Of a DNA stretch of 38,699 nucleotides, positions 16,093 to 26,101 are shown one piece after another. Within the stretch, counting starts at the first letter, position 1. Each line of letters opens with the position of its first letter. The notes below the pieces were generated by a model. The model made no database searches, was not told where the DNA came from, and saw only the letters and a list, made by a program, of their open reading frames with translations. A program made the position numbers and the translations under genes. Origin of the DNA: Saprospirales bacterium (GTDB taxonomy: Bacteria > Bacteroidota > Bacteroidia > Chitinophagales > Saprospiraceae); the NCBI GenBank assembly GCA_016719895.1, contig JADJYG010000008.1:1-38699 (forward strand). Reading direction: 5' to 3'.

Positions 16093-18435
16093 TTATTTGG
16101 TCATAGTGACCCGGATATGTTTGGTGTCCCGGGAATTACCGCCGATCATGAGGTCGAAATCGCCCGGTTCGGAGCCAAAGCGCATGGCGTTTCCAAAAAA
16201 CCGCAACTCGGCATCTGTGAGGATAAATTCAACGGTTTGGATAGCGCCAGGCGCCAGCAAAACCTTCCGGAATCCTTTCAACTCGCGCAAGGGCCGGGTG
16301 ACGCTGCCCACCAGGTCGCGCACATAGAATTGCACGACTTCTTCGCCGGTCCGGCTACCGGCATTGCGCACATTGACACGGATGCGCAAGGATTCTCCCT
16401 GCTTGAAGGTCGGCTTATCCACCACGATATCGGAGTATTCGAAGGTGGTATAGCTGAGTCCGAAACCAAAGGGGAATAGCGGCGCATTGGGCTCATCGAT
16501 ATACCGGCTGGTCCACTTGCTGGCGGGATCGTAGGGCCGGCCGGTATTTTTTTCATTGTAAAATACCGGCACCTGGCCAACAGTACGCGGAAACGTCATC
16601 GGCAGTTTGCCGGAGGGATTGTAGTCGCCGTACAACACATCGGCAAGGGCATGGCCGGTTTCGGTGCCCAACCACCAGGCTTCCAGCAGGGCATAGGCTT
16701 GTTCGGTCAAATCCGGAATAGCCAGCGGCCGGCCGTTCATGAGCACGACCACCACGGGTTTTCCGGTAGCCGCCAGGGCCTTCACGAGGTCTTCCTGAAC
16801 ACCCGGAACAGAAATATCCGTGCGGGAGGCAGCTTCACCGCTCATTTGTGCCGCTTCGCCGATGGCCACCACTACAACATCCGACTTTTGCGCCAGGGCG
16901 ACGGCTTCCGCAAACCCCGACTTATCCGAACCGGCAAGCTCGCAACCTTTGGCAAAGGAAATATCCCCCTTGCCGGCGGCTTTCAACCCTTCCAGCAAAC
17001 TGACGCAGTCGTTGGCGTTGCCGGCGGCGCACCAGTTGCCGATCAATTCGGATTTATTGTCACCCAACGGGCCGACTACGGCTATCCTGGCCGTTTTGGA
17101 CAGCGGCAGCGTGTTGTTTTGATTTTTTAGCAATACAACGGATTTGCGGGCCATTTCACGGGCAGCCGCGCGGTGTGGGGCACACAGGATCAAGCGTTGT
17201 TCCCGGGCGGCATCACAATATTTGTAGGGATCGTCGAAAAGCCCCAATTCAAATTTCAGGCGTAATATGCGGCGCACGCTGGCGTCGATAGCCGCTATCG
17301 GAACTTTGCCTTCCTCCACCGACTGTTTCAGAAACCGCTGATACACGGCTCCCTGCATATCCATATCCACACCGGCTCGTACGGCCAGCTCGCCGGCTTC
17401 TTTATCATCGGCGATGACGCCGTGGTTCACCATTTCGTTGATCGAAGTGTAATCGGTGACGACAAAACCGTCGAAGCCCCATTCGCCGCGCAGAATGTCG
17501 GTAAGCAGGTACCGGTTGCCGCTGGCCGGCACGCCGTCGTAGTCATTGAAGGAGGTCATCACCGTTGCAGCCCCGGCTTTCACAGCCGCCTGGTAAGGGG
17601 GAAGGTAGTATTCCCGGAAGTTGCGTTCGCTCATGTCTACCGTGTTGTAATCGCGGCCAGCAATTGGCGCGCCGTAGCCTGCATAGTGTTTGACGCAGGC
17701 CAAAAGCGCGTCTGTCCGGCCGAATCCGTTGCCTTGAAACCCCCGTACCCGCGCTTCGGCGATACGGCAGCCGAGCCAGGTATCTTCACCCGCGCCTTCC
17801 ATCACACGACCCCAGCGGGGGTCGCGGCTGATATCCACCATCGGGGCGAACGTCCAGTGCAAACCGGCAGCAGCGGCTTCTGTGGCCGCCACCCGGGCTG
17901 CTTGTTCAATGGCGGGCAGGTCCCAGCTCGCAGCTTCCGCCAAGGGTATGGGGAAAATGGTTTTATACCCGTGTATCACATCGTACCCAAAAAGCAAGGG
18001 GATCTTCAGGCGGGTTTCCTCCACGGCAATCCGCTGCAGTTCGCGGGTAAAACGAACGGTGTGGCTGTTGAAAAGCGCCCCGCAACGCCCCTGGCGAATA
18101 TCGTCTTTGTACCCTTCGCGTATCGTCGGGCCGGTCGATTCCCAGTCGGTGGTAAAAAGCGTCATTTGACCGATTTTTTCCTCCAGGGTCATCAGTACCA
18201 ACACCGAGTCAACCTTCGATTCGATGAAGCCGGTTGTTTCGGTAGCCGGGAGCCGGGGGGCGGGAATTTTGTTCCAAACAAAGGCCGAAAGCGCCAGCAG
18301 CGCAATGCTGCTCAGCAACAGCCACCGTCCCCCCCTACCCCGCCCGGATACAACCATGGGTGTGAAAACCGGCTTCGAAAAAGACTTCATTCGGGAGTGC
18401 CAGAAAAAACGCATATCAGTTATAGTTTTAGTCAT
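16093..18435 (-). CDS. bglX-like: GH3 beta-glucosidase (BglX-like)
   Basis: About 780 residues from the ATG at 18433-18435 (the frame opens one codon earlier with TTG). A single hydrophobic segment (about 38-55) gives a membrane anchor or uncleaved signal, so a periplasmic face is likely. The GH3 N-terminal barrel has KHYAGYGAP (250-258) and the nucleophile Asp329 in GFDGFVVTDYTSINE. The C-terminal domain has the acid/base Glu535 in MSGEAASRTDISVPG. A fibronectin-III-like domain lies at about 660-760 (FGFGLSYTTFEY near its start). Such enzymes remove terminal beta-glucose from oligosaccharides. Next to GH144 genes the likely substrate is a sophoro-oligosaccharide (beta-1,2), as for the BT3567-type enzymes; that is inference. 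Gaps are 48 bases upstream and 22 downstream. Confidence 0.92.
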   Translation of the reverse strand: MTKTITDMRFFWHSRMKSFSKPVFTPMVVSGRGRGGRWLLLSSIALLALSAFVWNKIPAPRLPATETTGFIESKVDSVLVLMTLEEKIGQMTLFTTDWESTGPTIREGYKDDIRQGRCGALFNSHTVRFTRELQRIAVEETRLKIPLLFGYDVIHGYKTIFPIPLAEAASWDLPAIEQAARVAATEAAAAGLHWTFAPMVDISRDPRWGRVMEGAGEDTWLGCRIAEARVRGFQGNGFGRTDALLACVKHYAGYGAPIAGRDYNTVDMSERNFREYYLPPYQAAVKAGAATVMTSFNDYDGVPASGNRYLLTDILRGEWGFDGFVVTDYTSINEMVNHGVIADDKEAGELAVRAGVDMDMQGAVYQRFLKQSVEEGKVPIAAIDASVRRILRLKFELGLFDDPYKYCDAAREQRLILCAPHRAAAREMARKSVVLLKNQNNTLPLSKTARIAVVGPLGDNKSELIGNWCAAGNANDCVSLLEGLKAAGKGDISFAKGCELAGSDKSGFAEAVALAQKSDVVVVAIGEAAQMSGEAASRTDISVPGVQEDLVKALAATGKPVVVVLMNGRPLAIPDLTEQAYALLEAWWLGTETGHALADVLYGDYNPSGKLPMTFPRTVGQVPVFYNEKNTGRPYDPASKWTSRYIDEPNAPLFPFGFGLSYTTFEYSDIVVDKPTFKQGESLRIRVNVRNAGSRTGEEVVQFYVRDLVGSVTRPLRELKGFRKVLLAPGAIQTVEFILTDAELRFFGNAMRFGSEPGDFDLMIGGNSRDTKHIRVTMTK

Positions 18436-18483
18436 CAATCCGTTACACCGGCTGGCAAACGCCCTGGGGCGCCGCCGGGTGTG

Positions 18484-20703
18484 TCATTTTTGCTGTTCAA
18501 ACAGCCATTCCATGATCTTTGGATTATAATAGGTTTCCTGCCAGATGCCATGCCCCAGAGTCTCAAATTCGGTATATTGTACCGGAGCATGAAGTTGTTT
18601 TAAGGCCTGTACGATGTTGCGCGAGCGCGTCACCGGTATTACCGTATCGCGGCTGCCATGCAGCACCCAGAGGGGAATGTTTTTTATTTTTTCTGCGAAC
18701 CGGGGATCACCGCCACCGCATAACGGCAGGGCCGCAGCAAACCATTCGGGTTTGCGCAGGAGCAGATCGAACGTGCCGGCGCCGCCCATCGACAGGCCGG
18801 TCACATAAATCCGGTTGCGGTCAATAGCGGGGTAGTCATTCAGGATGTCCCCGATCAGGCGAATCAGGAGGCGCATGGGTTCGGTGGGTATTTCCTGGTA
18901 AACAGCCGCATTGGAAATATCGGTCCCCGACCAACGCAAGCCGGGCGGGCATTGTGGCGCAAGAATGTAGCATGGGCGGCGATGGAAATGCTCCGGTTCC
19001 ACAAATGCCAGGACGCCATTTCTTAACTGGGCTTCGTTGTCGACCCCCCGTTCGCCGGAGCCATGCAGGAAAATGATCAGGGGTAATTTTTGCGTTTGAG
19101 CGTTCTGGTGCATTTCACTGCTGCTGGTGTGCGTCGTATTTCCAGATAGCGCCACTGGCATCACGGCGTTGGAAGCCAGGCCGTTGTCCGGCCGGAGCAA
19201 ACAATACGGCAAGGCAGCTTTTTCATTTTCGCGATACACGCCGCGGTCGAAATAAAACCGCGGGTTGTTCGACACCTCCGGATTGGGGCGCCCTGCCGGC
19301 ACGGCCGGGCCCGTCCACTTGGCGTCGCCCAGCCAGCCCCCCTTGAATCCGGCCCGGAGTAAGCCCTGCCGGATGTACGGATTTTTTTTCATGATATTCC
19401 AGGTCAGGGCACTCCGGTGATTCTCGAGCATCAACAGGATCGGCCCCTGGTCGATACCGAGGTAATCGATATCGAACCAACCGGCTGGCAGCCGGTCGCA
19501 GCCGGTAAAGGAAGGGTTGAAGGCGTCGCGAAAGCCGTACGGCCCGACCAAACTGTCGTAATACGTATTCCACATGGCTTCCAGGGCCGGCAGGCAGTAT
19601 TCGGGGGCAAAGGGTGCGGCTCCGCCAGCAGCCGTGGGCGCTATGGTCCCGTCGTCTTCCCGGTAATCGGATGCGACACCGCGGGCGCTGTAGCCGGAAT
19701 AATGCTCCCAGTCTTCCGGGCAGCGGCGTTTCGGGTCGTTTTTGGCAAGCCAGTCCACTGGCCCATCGCAAGCCGTCAGGCCCCAGATGTTTTCCGAATA
19801 AGCTTTAAACTTACCTGGGTTTTGGATACAGTAGGCCCGGTTGGCCAGGGTGGCGCGCCGGCTGTTTTCAAAATAATCCAGCCCTTTAGCGCGCATATAC
19901 GCATCCTGAATGCCGCGAAAGTCGATCCACACATGGCTGTACTGATGACCGAACAAAGGGCCGAAATTGACATGCGGCTGGCCCTGATAGGTATCCCAAT
20001 AGTAGTTTTGGCACCAGGCATCCCAGGATTCCGCTGGTATCGGGTGCGTAGGTGAGCCCAGGGCGAGCACATACAGGATCATCGCCTCGGTATATCCAAA
20101 CCATTCGGCATGGATAAATCCCGATTCGGGCTTCCAGCCCATACTGAGGCGATTATTGGCATTGAGCATCCAGTTCCATTCAACCCGGCGGTAAAGGGAA
20201 TCGGCAGTTTCGCGGATGGTCTGTTCCAATGGGGTATCCTGGTCGAAGTAGGTTTGAGAACACAACACGCCGGCCAGCAACAAGCCACTGTCGATAGACG
20301 ACAGTTCAACGTCTTTGAACCGCCGGGCTCTGCGGTGGTCCAGAAAATGGTAGAAAAAACCGCGGTAGCCCGATATACCCTCCGGCGACGGGCCTTGCGG
20401 CAGATTCAGCAGGGTGGAAAGCGTCTGTAGCGTGCGTTCGGCCGCCTGCTCGCGTGTGATCCACCCATGCTCCACCCCGACCAGGGACGCGCTCAGCCCA
20501 AAACCGGTGGCCGCAATACTGGAAAAGGCCAGAGTGGGCCAGCGATCGGGCGTCTGCGCATTGGAGTCAGCCAAATCCCAGAAAAAATGAAAGGTGCGGC
20601 GCTGCAATTCCTCCGTACTGTACGGCACCGCCGGGCGATCCGGCTGCGCCCAGGTCAGGATTGGAAACAGCAACGCAGGCAACAAAAAGGCAATTCGGAA
20701 CAT
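18484..20703 (-). CDS. GH144-type (glucoamylase-like) beta-1,2-glucanase fused to an alpha/beta-hydrolase esterase
   Basis: 739 residues. Signal peptide 1-20 (ends TWAQ). Residues 28-455 are a GH144 / putative-glucoamylase domain: RRTFHFFWDLADS (36-48), TGFGLSASLVGVEHGW (66-81), YTEAMILYVLALGSPTHP (204-221), YSENIWGLTACDGP (302-315), DDGTIAPTAAGG (350-361) and DYLGIDQGPILLMLENHR (413-430). A linker with Thr/Ser-rich HTSSSEMHQ leads to residues 538-739, an alpha/beta-hydrolase of the esterase/depolymerase kind: LIIFLHGSGERG (542-553), nucleophile Ser638 (GLSMGG), Asp686 (HGSRD) and His718 (LGHGIW). The triad is complete. No T9SS domain, so it is probably periplasmic. GH144 enzymes release sophorose-type sugars from beta-1,2-glucan. 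The esterase could strip acetyl or succinyl groups (inference). Confidence 0.88.
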   Translation of the reverse strand: MFRIAFLLPALLFPILTWAQPDRPAVPYSTEELQRRTFHFFWDLADSNAQTPDRWPTLAFSSIAATGFGLSASLVGVEHGWITREQAAERTLQTLSTLLNLPQGPSPEGISGYRGFFYHFLDHRRARRFKDVELSSIDSGLLLAGVLCSQTYFDQDTPLEQTIRETADSLYRRVEWNWMLNANNRLSMGWKPESGFIHAEWFGYTEAMILYVLALGSPTHPIPAESWDAWCQNYYWDTYQGQPHVNFGPLFGHQYSHVWIDFRGIQDAYMRAKGLDYFENSRRATLANRAYCIQNPGKFKAYSENIWGLTACDGPVDWLAKNDPKRRCPEDWEHYSGYSARGVASDYREDDGTIAPTAAGGAAPFAPEYCLPALEAMWNTYYDSLVGPYGFRDAFNPSFTGCDRLPAGWFDIDYLGIDQGPILLMLENHRSALTWNIMKKNPYIRQGLLRAGFKGGWLGDAKWTGPAVPAGRPNPEVSNNPRFYFDRGVYRENEKAALPYCLLRPDNGLASNAVMPVALSGNTTHTSSSEMHQNAQTQKLPLIIFLHGSGERGVDNEAQLRNGVLAFVEPEHFHRRPCYILAPQCPPGLRWSGTDISNAAVYQEIPTEPMRLLIRLIGDILNDYPAIDRNRIYVTGLSMGGAGTFDLLLRKPEWFAAALPLCGGGDPRFAEKIKNIPLWVLHGSRDTVIPVTRSRNIVQALKQLHAPVQYTEFETLGHGIWQETYYNPKIMEWLFEQQK

Positions 20704-20824
20704 CGGGAGGAATTTACCGGTTCAGGAAACTTTAAAAATGATCGGGAAAGCTGCTGTCGTCGTTTGGAGCGGTTGCCCGCAAAAGAGAGCAGCCGCTTCC
20801 CCGATGAACACCTTCAAAAATCGT

Positions 20825-23800
20825 TTATTGCTTTATGAACTTGGCATAACCAACCGGCCTGCCCTGGCTGTTGTAGCCCAGGAGCGAATACATACCGGCC
20901 GGGAAACGCGTTACGTTGATCTCCAGGCGTTGATCGCCCGAGGTGTTGAGTGATGCCACGCGCTGGCCCAGGGTATTGAAAATTTCGAGCCGATCCACCT
21001 GCTGGAAATGGTCTACCCGCAACAGATCGGTAACCGGGTTGGGCGAAACATTCAAGGCTTCCAGCGGCCGCGGGTCGAAAATCGAAAGCGAGGTATCGGC
21101 ACAAATGCCGGCGCCGATAACGATGTCGTCGAAATAGCTGACGACATTAACGCCGGTACCGGTAGTGGCGATATCAAAGAAAATCGTGAACCGGTTGTGC
21201 ACCGGATCGTCGGAAGCCCCGGAGAAATCGAACGTGAGTTCTTCCCATTCATTCACCCTGGTGTTCGCTACCGTCACCTCGACCGGCGGAGTGGTATTGC
21301 CGAAAATCTCAGTTTTAGCCGTCACGGTACCGATGTGATCCATGTGCACTTTCATTTTCACCTGCTTGGCGCCCTTGAAGTTGATGAACGACTCCAGCTC
21401 GGCGAACATACCGAAGTAAATACCTGCATCGGCGGCTTCCACAAATTTACCGACCTGGCTGCTGGTATTGGCGCCGGCTGGGTTCGGGTTTGCCACGATC
21501 TCGAACGGCTGGTTGTAGGTGCCGTTGTTGAAATAGGTTAAGTTACCAAATGAGGTCACCGGCGTTTCGAAGTCGCTCACGCAGCCGGTGTAATCGGCAC
21601 GCGACCAGCGCACATCGTCGATGAAATAGGTTTGACCGCCCTGATCGCTGGCTACGTTGAAGAAAATGACCAGTTCCGTATTGCCTTTGTCTTTAGCCGG
21701 GCTGAAGTCGATGGTAAACTGGTGCCATTCGTTGGCTTTGGGCAGGGTGTCGAATATTTCCACCTGCTGCCCGCCCTGGAGTTTGAACATGAACGGTACG
21801 TTGGCCAGCGGCGAATAGATTTTTACTTTCAGCTGATTGGAAACCGTCAGGTCCAGGGGTTGAGCGAAGCGGTAACCGATACCGGCGTAGGGCTGGTTGA
21901 CCGGGTCGCTGTACTCCCCTACCCGGGTGGAGCCGTTGCCTGGCTCGAGGTGCGGGTTGTTGACGGTTTTCAGGTCGCTACCGCCATAAAAAATCTCCGA
22001 ATAGTTTTGCTGGCACTCAAAATCGTCCACGATATTAGCCACCGGCGCCACACCGTCGCAAGGATCGATAGTGGTCTTGCTTTGCGTCAGGTTGTCGATG
22101 CCAGGATTCGCCGGCGGCTGCGGCGCCGGCATTGAAGATCAGGCGGATTTCCTGGAAGTCGGTGATACCGCTGTGCGCCGAAAAGTCAAAGCTCAGGGTT
22201 TCCCACTGACCTGGCGTGCTGATAGCGGCGTCTGCTTCTTTGTTTCCGGCGCTGGGAGAACTCAGTTGCATACGCACCGAACCGCCGCCGGCCGGGCTGA
22301 GCACGTCGATATTGAACTGCGGGTAAACCGACAAATCGAAATTACTCAGCGAAATAGCCTGGAGGGTGGATAGGGGCGCCGCTCCTTTGGTGTAGCATCC
22401 CACTTCGGTGGAGTTGTTCACGGTATTCGGGTTGGAGTTGGGCGTCGGCCCGGAGAAGTTGCCATGAAGCGCGGTATTTTGGTCGAGCGGTTGCCAGCCC
22501 AGGTGTACCCCACCCTGGAAATTTTCGAGCGGCGGCAGGGCGGACGGCGCCGACAGTTTGATATCGTCGATGTAATATTTATCGCCGGGCTCCGTGGCTA
22601 CTCCGGCGTTGAAAAACATCACCAGTCGGGTATGCCCCTTGCCAATCTGGTCGCTGAAATCGACGGAATACTCCACCCATTTGTTGGTCTCTGTCATCGG
22701 CACGGCAATTTCTTTCTGCCCCTGGCCGCCCTCGATTTTGAGCAACAGATTGCCGGTTTTGGGCGCCCAAACCTTGAGGCCGAAGCGGTTGCGGGCGCTC
22801 AGGTCGATCACGTCGCCGTTGGTGATCACCAGCGCAGCATAGGATGAGCCTTCCACCGGGCGCCACTCGCCCACTTTCGGGGAGTTGTTTGTGCCGTCGG
22901 GGCCCGGATTTTTGATCACATGCAAGCTGTCCCAACCAACCGAATAAGTCGCGTTGCGCAGGCAATCGAAGTTATCCAGCATTTCCGGATCCGGCGCGGC
23001 GCCCACACAGTAGTTGGGCGTGGCGCAGATATTGTCGAAATAATACGTATCCGAATCGTCCAGTTTGAACGGATTGAACACAATCAGGATTTTGGTGATG
23101 GTGGTGAACGAAGCGGCGGCCGACATGTCGAACGTCATTTCCTGCCAGGTACCGCCCACCGGGAGGTATTTAATGATTTCCTTGGCTTCGCCGGCACCCT
23201 CCAGTTTGAACAACACTTTAACCGGTTTTGGCGCCCAAACATTCATTTTGAACTGATTGAAGACCGTCAGGTCCATCGGTGCGCCGCTGGATGGGCCGAA
23301 AGCAAAGTTCAGGTCTGATGTTGGATTGTTGGTGTACGATGCCACCATGGCGGAACTGTTGACCGGCGTAGGCGCCGGGTTGGCTACTGCGCCGTTGTAG
23401 GTGCCGTTGAAGGCCGTCCAGGCTATATTGGAAGGCCCTTCAAAGGTTTCGTAGCATACTTCGGCTTTATACGCCACCAGGTCGTCGAAGTAGTAGGTAT
23501 TGTTGCTCGGATCGTTGCCCGGGTCGAAAAAGATGATGATCTTGGTGAGGTTATTCAAATTGAATCCCTTGCTCATGTCGAAGGAGAGCTCATTCCAGGT
23601 GCCTGCGGTGGTAATCGTCGCCGACTTTTCCACGGCCTGGCCCGGTCCTTCGAACTTGAGCAATATCGGCGTGGCGACGCTGCACCACACTTTCAGTTTG
23701 AACTGGTTGTATTCGGAAATATCGAGCGGCTGAGGCAGGCTAGGTACCCAGAACAGGCTGTAGCCGAAGCCGGCGCCCTTGGTATACGAGCCGACATAAG

Positions 23801-23975
23801 CACTGTTGTTCACGGCGTCCGGGCCGGGATTGGCAATTACACCGTTGTAGGTGCCGTCGGCAGCAGACCAGGGCAGGTCGGACATGCCGCCTTCGAAATC
23901 CTCATACGTGATTTGCGCGCGCAACCCCATGCTACTGAGCAACATCAGTAGAAATAGAGGGAAAAACTTTTTCAT
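20825..23975 (-). CDS. six-module jelly-roll surface protein with T9SS domain (one frameshift)
   Basis: Seen as two open frames, 22035-23975 and 20825-22132, that overlap. Similarity runs from the first into the second near 22100 (GESW to IDNLTQSK), so this is one gene with a break there; restoring two bases gives about 1050 residues. After a signal peptide (MKKFFPLFLLMLLSSMGLRA) come six modules of 150-165 residues. Each has a start like YEDFEGG or YETFEGPS, NGTYNG-VANPxP-VN-S, a core LDLSxYNQFKLKVWxP, WxEMTFDMS and a last strand TYYFDDI. The pattern resembles carbohydrate-binding jelly rolls (CBM4/CBM11-like). A T9SS sorting domain (LNVSPNPVTDLL) ends it. It probably binds the glucan on the surface. 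It lies between the two GH144 genes. Confidence 0.8.
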
Positions 23976-24023
23976 ACTCGCTTCTTTTAGATTGGTTAGT
24001 GAAAATATGTTTGTCTGAAATGT

Positions 24024-25893
24024 TTAGTTTAACCGGACAATTTTCCGGACGCTTGTCCGGTGTTCGGCGTTGGTAATCCGGAGCAGGTAAACGCCTTTTG
24101 GTAGGGCCGGCGCCTGTACTTTTTCAATGGTTTGACCTGCGGGCAGTTTTTTATCCGAAAAAAAACGGTGTAGCACATTCCCCTGGTAGTCCATCAGTTC
24201 GGCGCTTAGGGTCTGTGCCTGCCCGAACGAAAACAGCAGGCTGAAAGCGCCGTCCGCTGAAGGATTGGGAAAAACCGTCAGGTCCAAGTCTCCCTGATCC
24301 TTCCGGGGTAAGCCAACTGTATTATCGGGTTGAAACCCGCAGGCCAGCAACGCCGGTTCGATGGCCGGGTCCTTCATGAACAGGTTCCACAAGAGCCCGG
24401 TCCGGTAATTTTCAATCATGACCACGATAGGCCCCTGGTCGATGGCCAGGTAAGACCCCCGCAAACCAGTTCTGGTTCAGGTTGAACGCATCGTAAAAGC
24501 CATAGATACCCCACAATTTATCGCCGAGATTGCGGTAAAAATGTTTGAGGGCGTTCAGACTTTGCGTGGGGGTGTACGGCATGGAAGCCAGGGCGGCGGT
24601 GGGGGCGATGGTACCGTCGTCGTTGGGTGGGAAAATATCGCGTGCGGCATAGCCGTTCGGGCCGTCGCAAGCGGTCAGCCCCCAGCAGTTGGCATCATAA
24701 CCACTGTGTTTTTCCGGATTGACCTTGGCATATTCCCACTGTATGAGTGCGCAGTTTTTGTTCCGGTTAAAATAATTGCAACAGGCATCTTCCAGCGTCG
24801 CGGGTCGAAGCCCAGGTACGAATAGTGGGCAAAAAGAGCGGCCCGCCGCCATAGCCGCCGCAATACGGGCGGTAGCCAAAGTGAGCTGGATGTACTGCAA
24901 TATCCCCGTTAGCCATCCAGCCCGATTGGTAAAGCGTACCCGGCGCCGGGTGCGTAGGCGATGCTGCTGCGAGGATATAAACAATCTGCGCTTCAAAAAA
25001 TCCCCGCAGTTGAAAATTCATCTGCCAGCCATAGTTGGGCGACCAGTGCCAGTACAGCGCCGGGCGCCATTTTTACGAAACCAATCCCACTCCACATCTT
25101 CCCACAGACCGGTGATCACGTCGCGCACGGCAGATTTCCAGGGGCGTATCGCGGTCGAAATACTGCCGGGCCGCCAAAAGCCCTGGAGGAGAAAAAGCCG
25201 TTTCCACCAGGTCGGCGCCGTCGTCGTACTGGCTGAACGGCACGACATTACCGCTGGCGCCATCCATCCAGTGCGGAAATACGCCGTGAAACCGGTCGGC
25301 CAACTGGAGAAACGAAACGATCTGGATCATGCGGTTTACTGCAGCCTCGCGCGATACCCAGCCCCGCTCGGCGCCAACGATCAGCGCCATGATGCCAAAA
25401 CCCGAGCCGCCTGTCGTGACGATGTCGGGGTTGCCATTGTTGCGCTCGCGTGCCAGGCCGCTCAGCGGATGACCATAGTCCCAAAATACCGAAACGTGTA
25501 GCGTTGAACCATGTCCAACAGCGCTTCATCGTCCATCGGACCGGTTTGCACCTGCACCCCGGCGGAGAAATCGCTTGTTTGGCCATTGGTTTTTACGGCT
25601 TTCAGCCGGTAGTTCCGGGTGAGCGACTGGCCTTCATCTCCCGTCCAATCCAGGGCAAGGGTAGTGGTATTACCGACGGTTTTTAGCAGCGAATAGGTCT
25701 GCCCGCCGTCGATAGATCGAAAGATTTGATAACTGCCGATGCCCGGATCTGTGCCGGCCTGCCACTGCAATTCGATGTGCGACTCAAAGGGAGTAGCCAT
25801 CAAGCCTGCCGGCGGAGCGGGCGCCTGGGCGGCTAGAGAAACAACGGCGAACATACCCCCGCTGAAGAGCGCAGAAAATCGGAATCGGTTCAT
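24024..25893 (-). pseudogene. second GH144-type glucanase with FN3 and T9SS domains, interrupted by frameshifts
   Basis: Reading across frames gives a coherent protein: signal peptide (MNRFRFSALFSGGMFAVVSL), FN3 domain (PAGLMATPFESHIELQWQAG, then KTNGQTSDFS), GH144 domain (RYTFRYF, then TTGGSGFGIMALIVGAERGW, AAASPTHP, CWGLTACDGPNGYAARD, DDGTIAPTAALAS, YLAIDQGPIVVMIENYR) and a T9SS sorting domain (LTVFPNPSADGAFSLLFS). The frame breaks at runs 25483-25486, 25135-25137, 25062-25064, 24831-24835, 24790-24791 and 24456-24460. Each is repaired by adding one base (two at 25135) to a run of the same base. Thus it may be intact in the organism. If so it is a cell-surface enzyme, unlike the periplasmic fusion. 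It is the first enzyme gene of the locus, 48 bases before the next. Confidence 0.8.
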
Positions 25894-26030
25894 ATAAATA
25901 CACGTTAAGGCGGTTCGCTATCCTCCTGCTTTTATTTCTTTTAATAGGAAAAGAAAAATTGGCCCGCACCGCGATATGGCAGCATGAAATTAGGAGGTTG
26001 TCGGGCTTTAACGGTAAAAAACGACCTCAC

Positions 26031-26038
26031 CAAAACTA
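26031..26038 (-). promoter_or_regulatory. candidate -7 element of the glucan locus
   Basis: On the minus strand the bases are TAGTTTTG, an exact match to TAnnTTTG, about 138 bases before the first enzyme gene and 64 bases after the regulator's stop. No clear -33 TTTG at the right distance. A chance match in the 208-base gap is possible. Confidence 0.3.
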
Positions 26039-26101
26039 CGCCACGATCAAATAGTTTGGAAAAAGGCCGCTTGGGGTTGAAACACAAGGTACAGAGTAGC
26101 A

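Noticed and set aside
17422..18603. Open frame of 393 codons on the plus strand opposite the GH3 gene
   Set aside because: Antisense to a confident GH3 gene and running across its 5' end into the next gene; no domain features.
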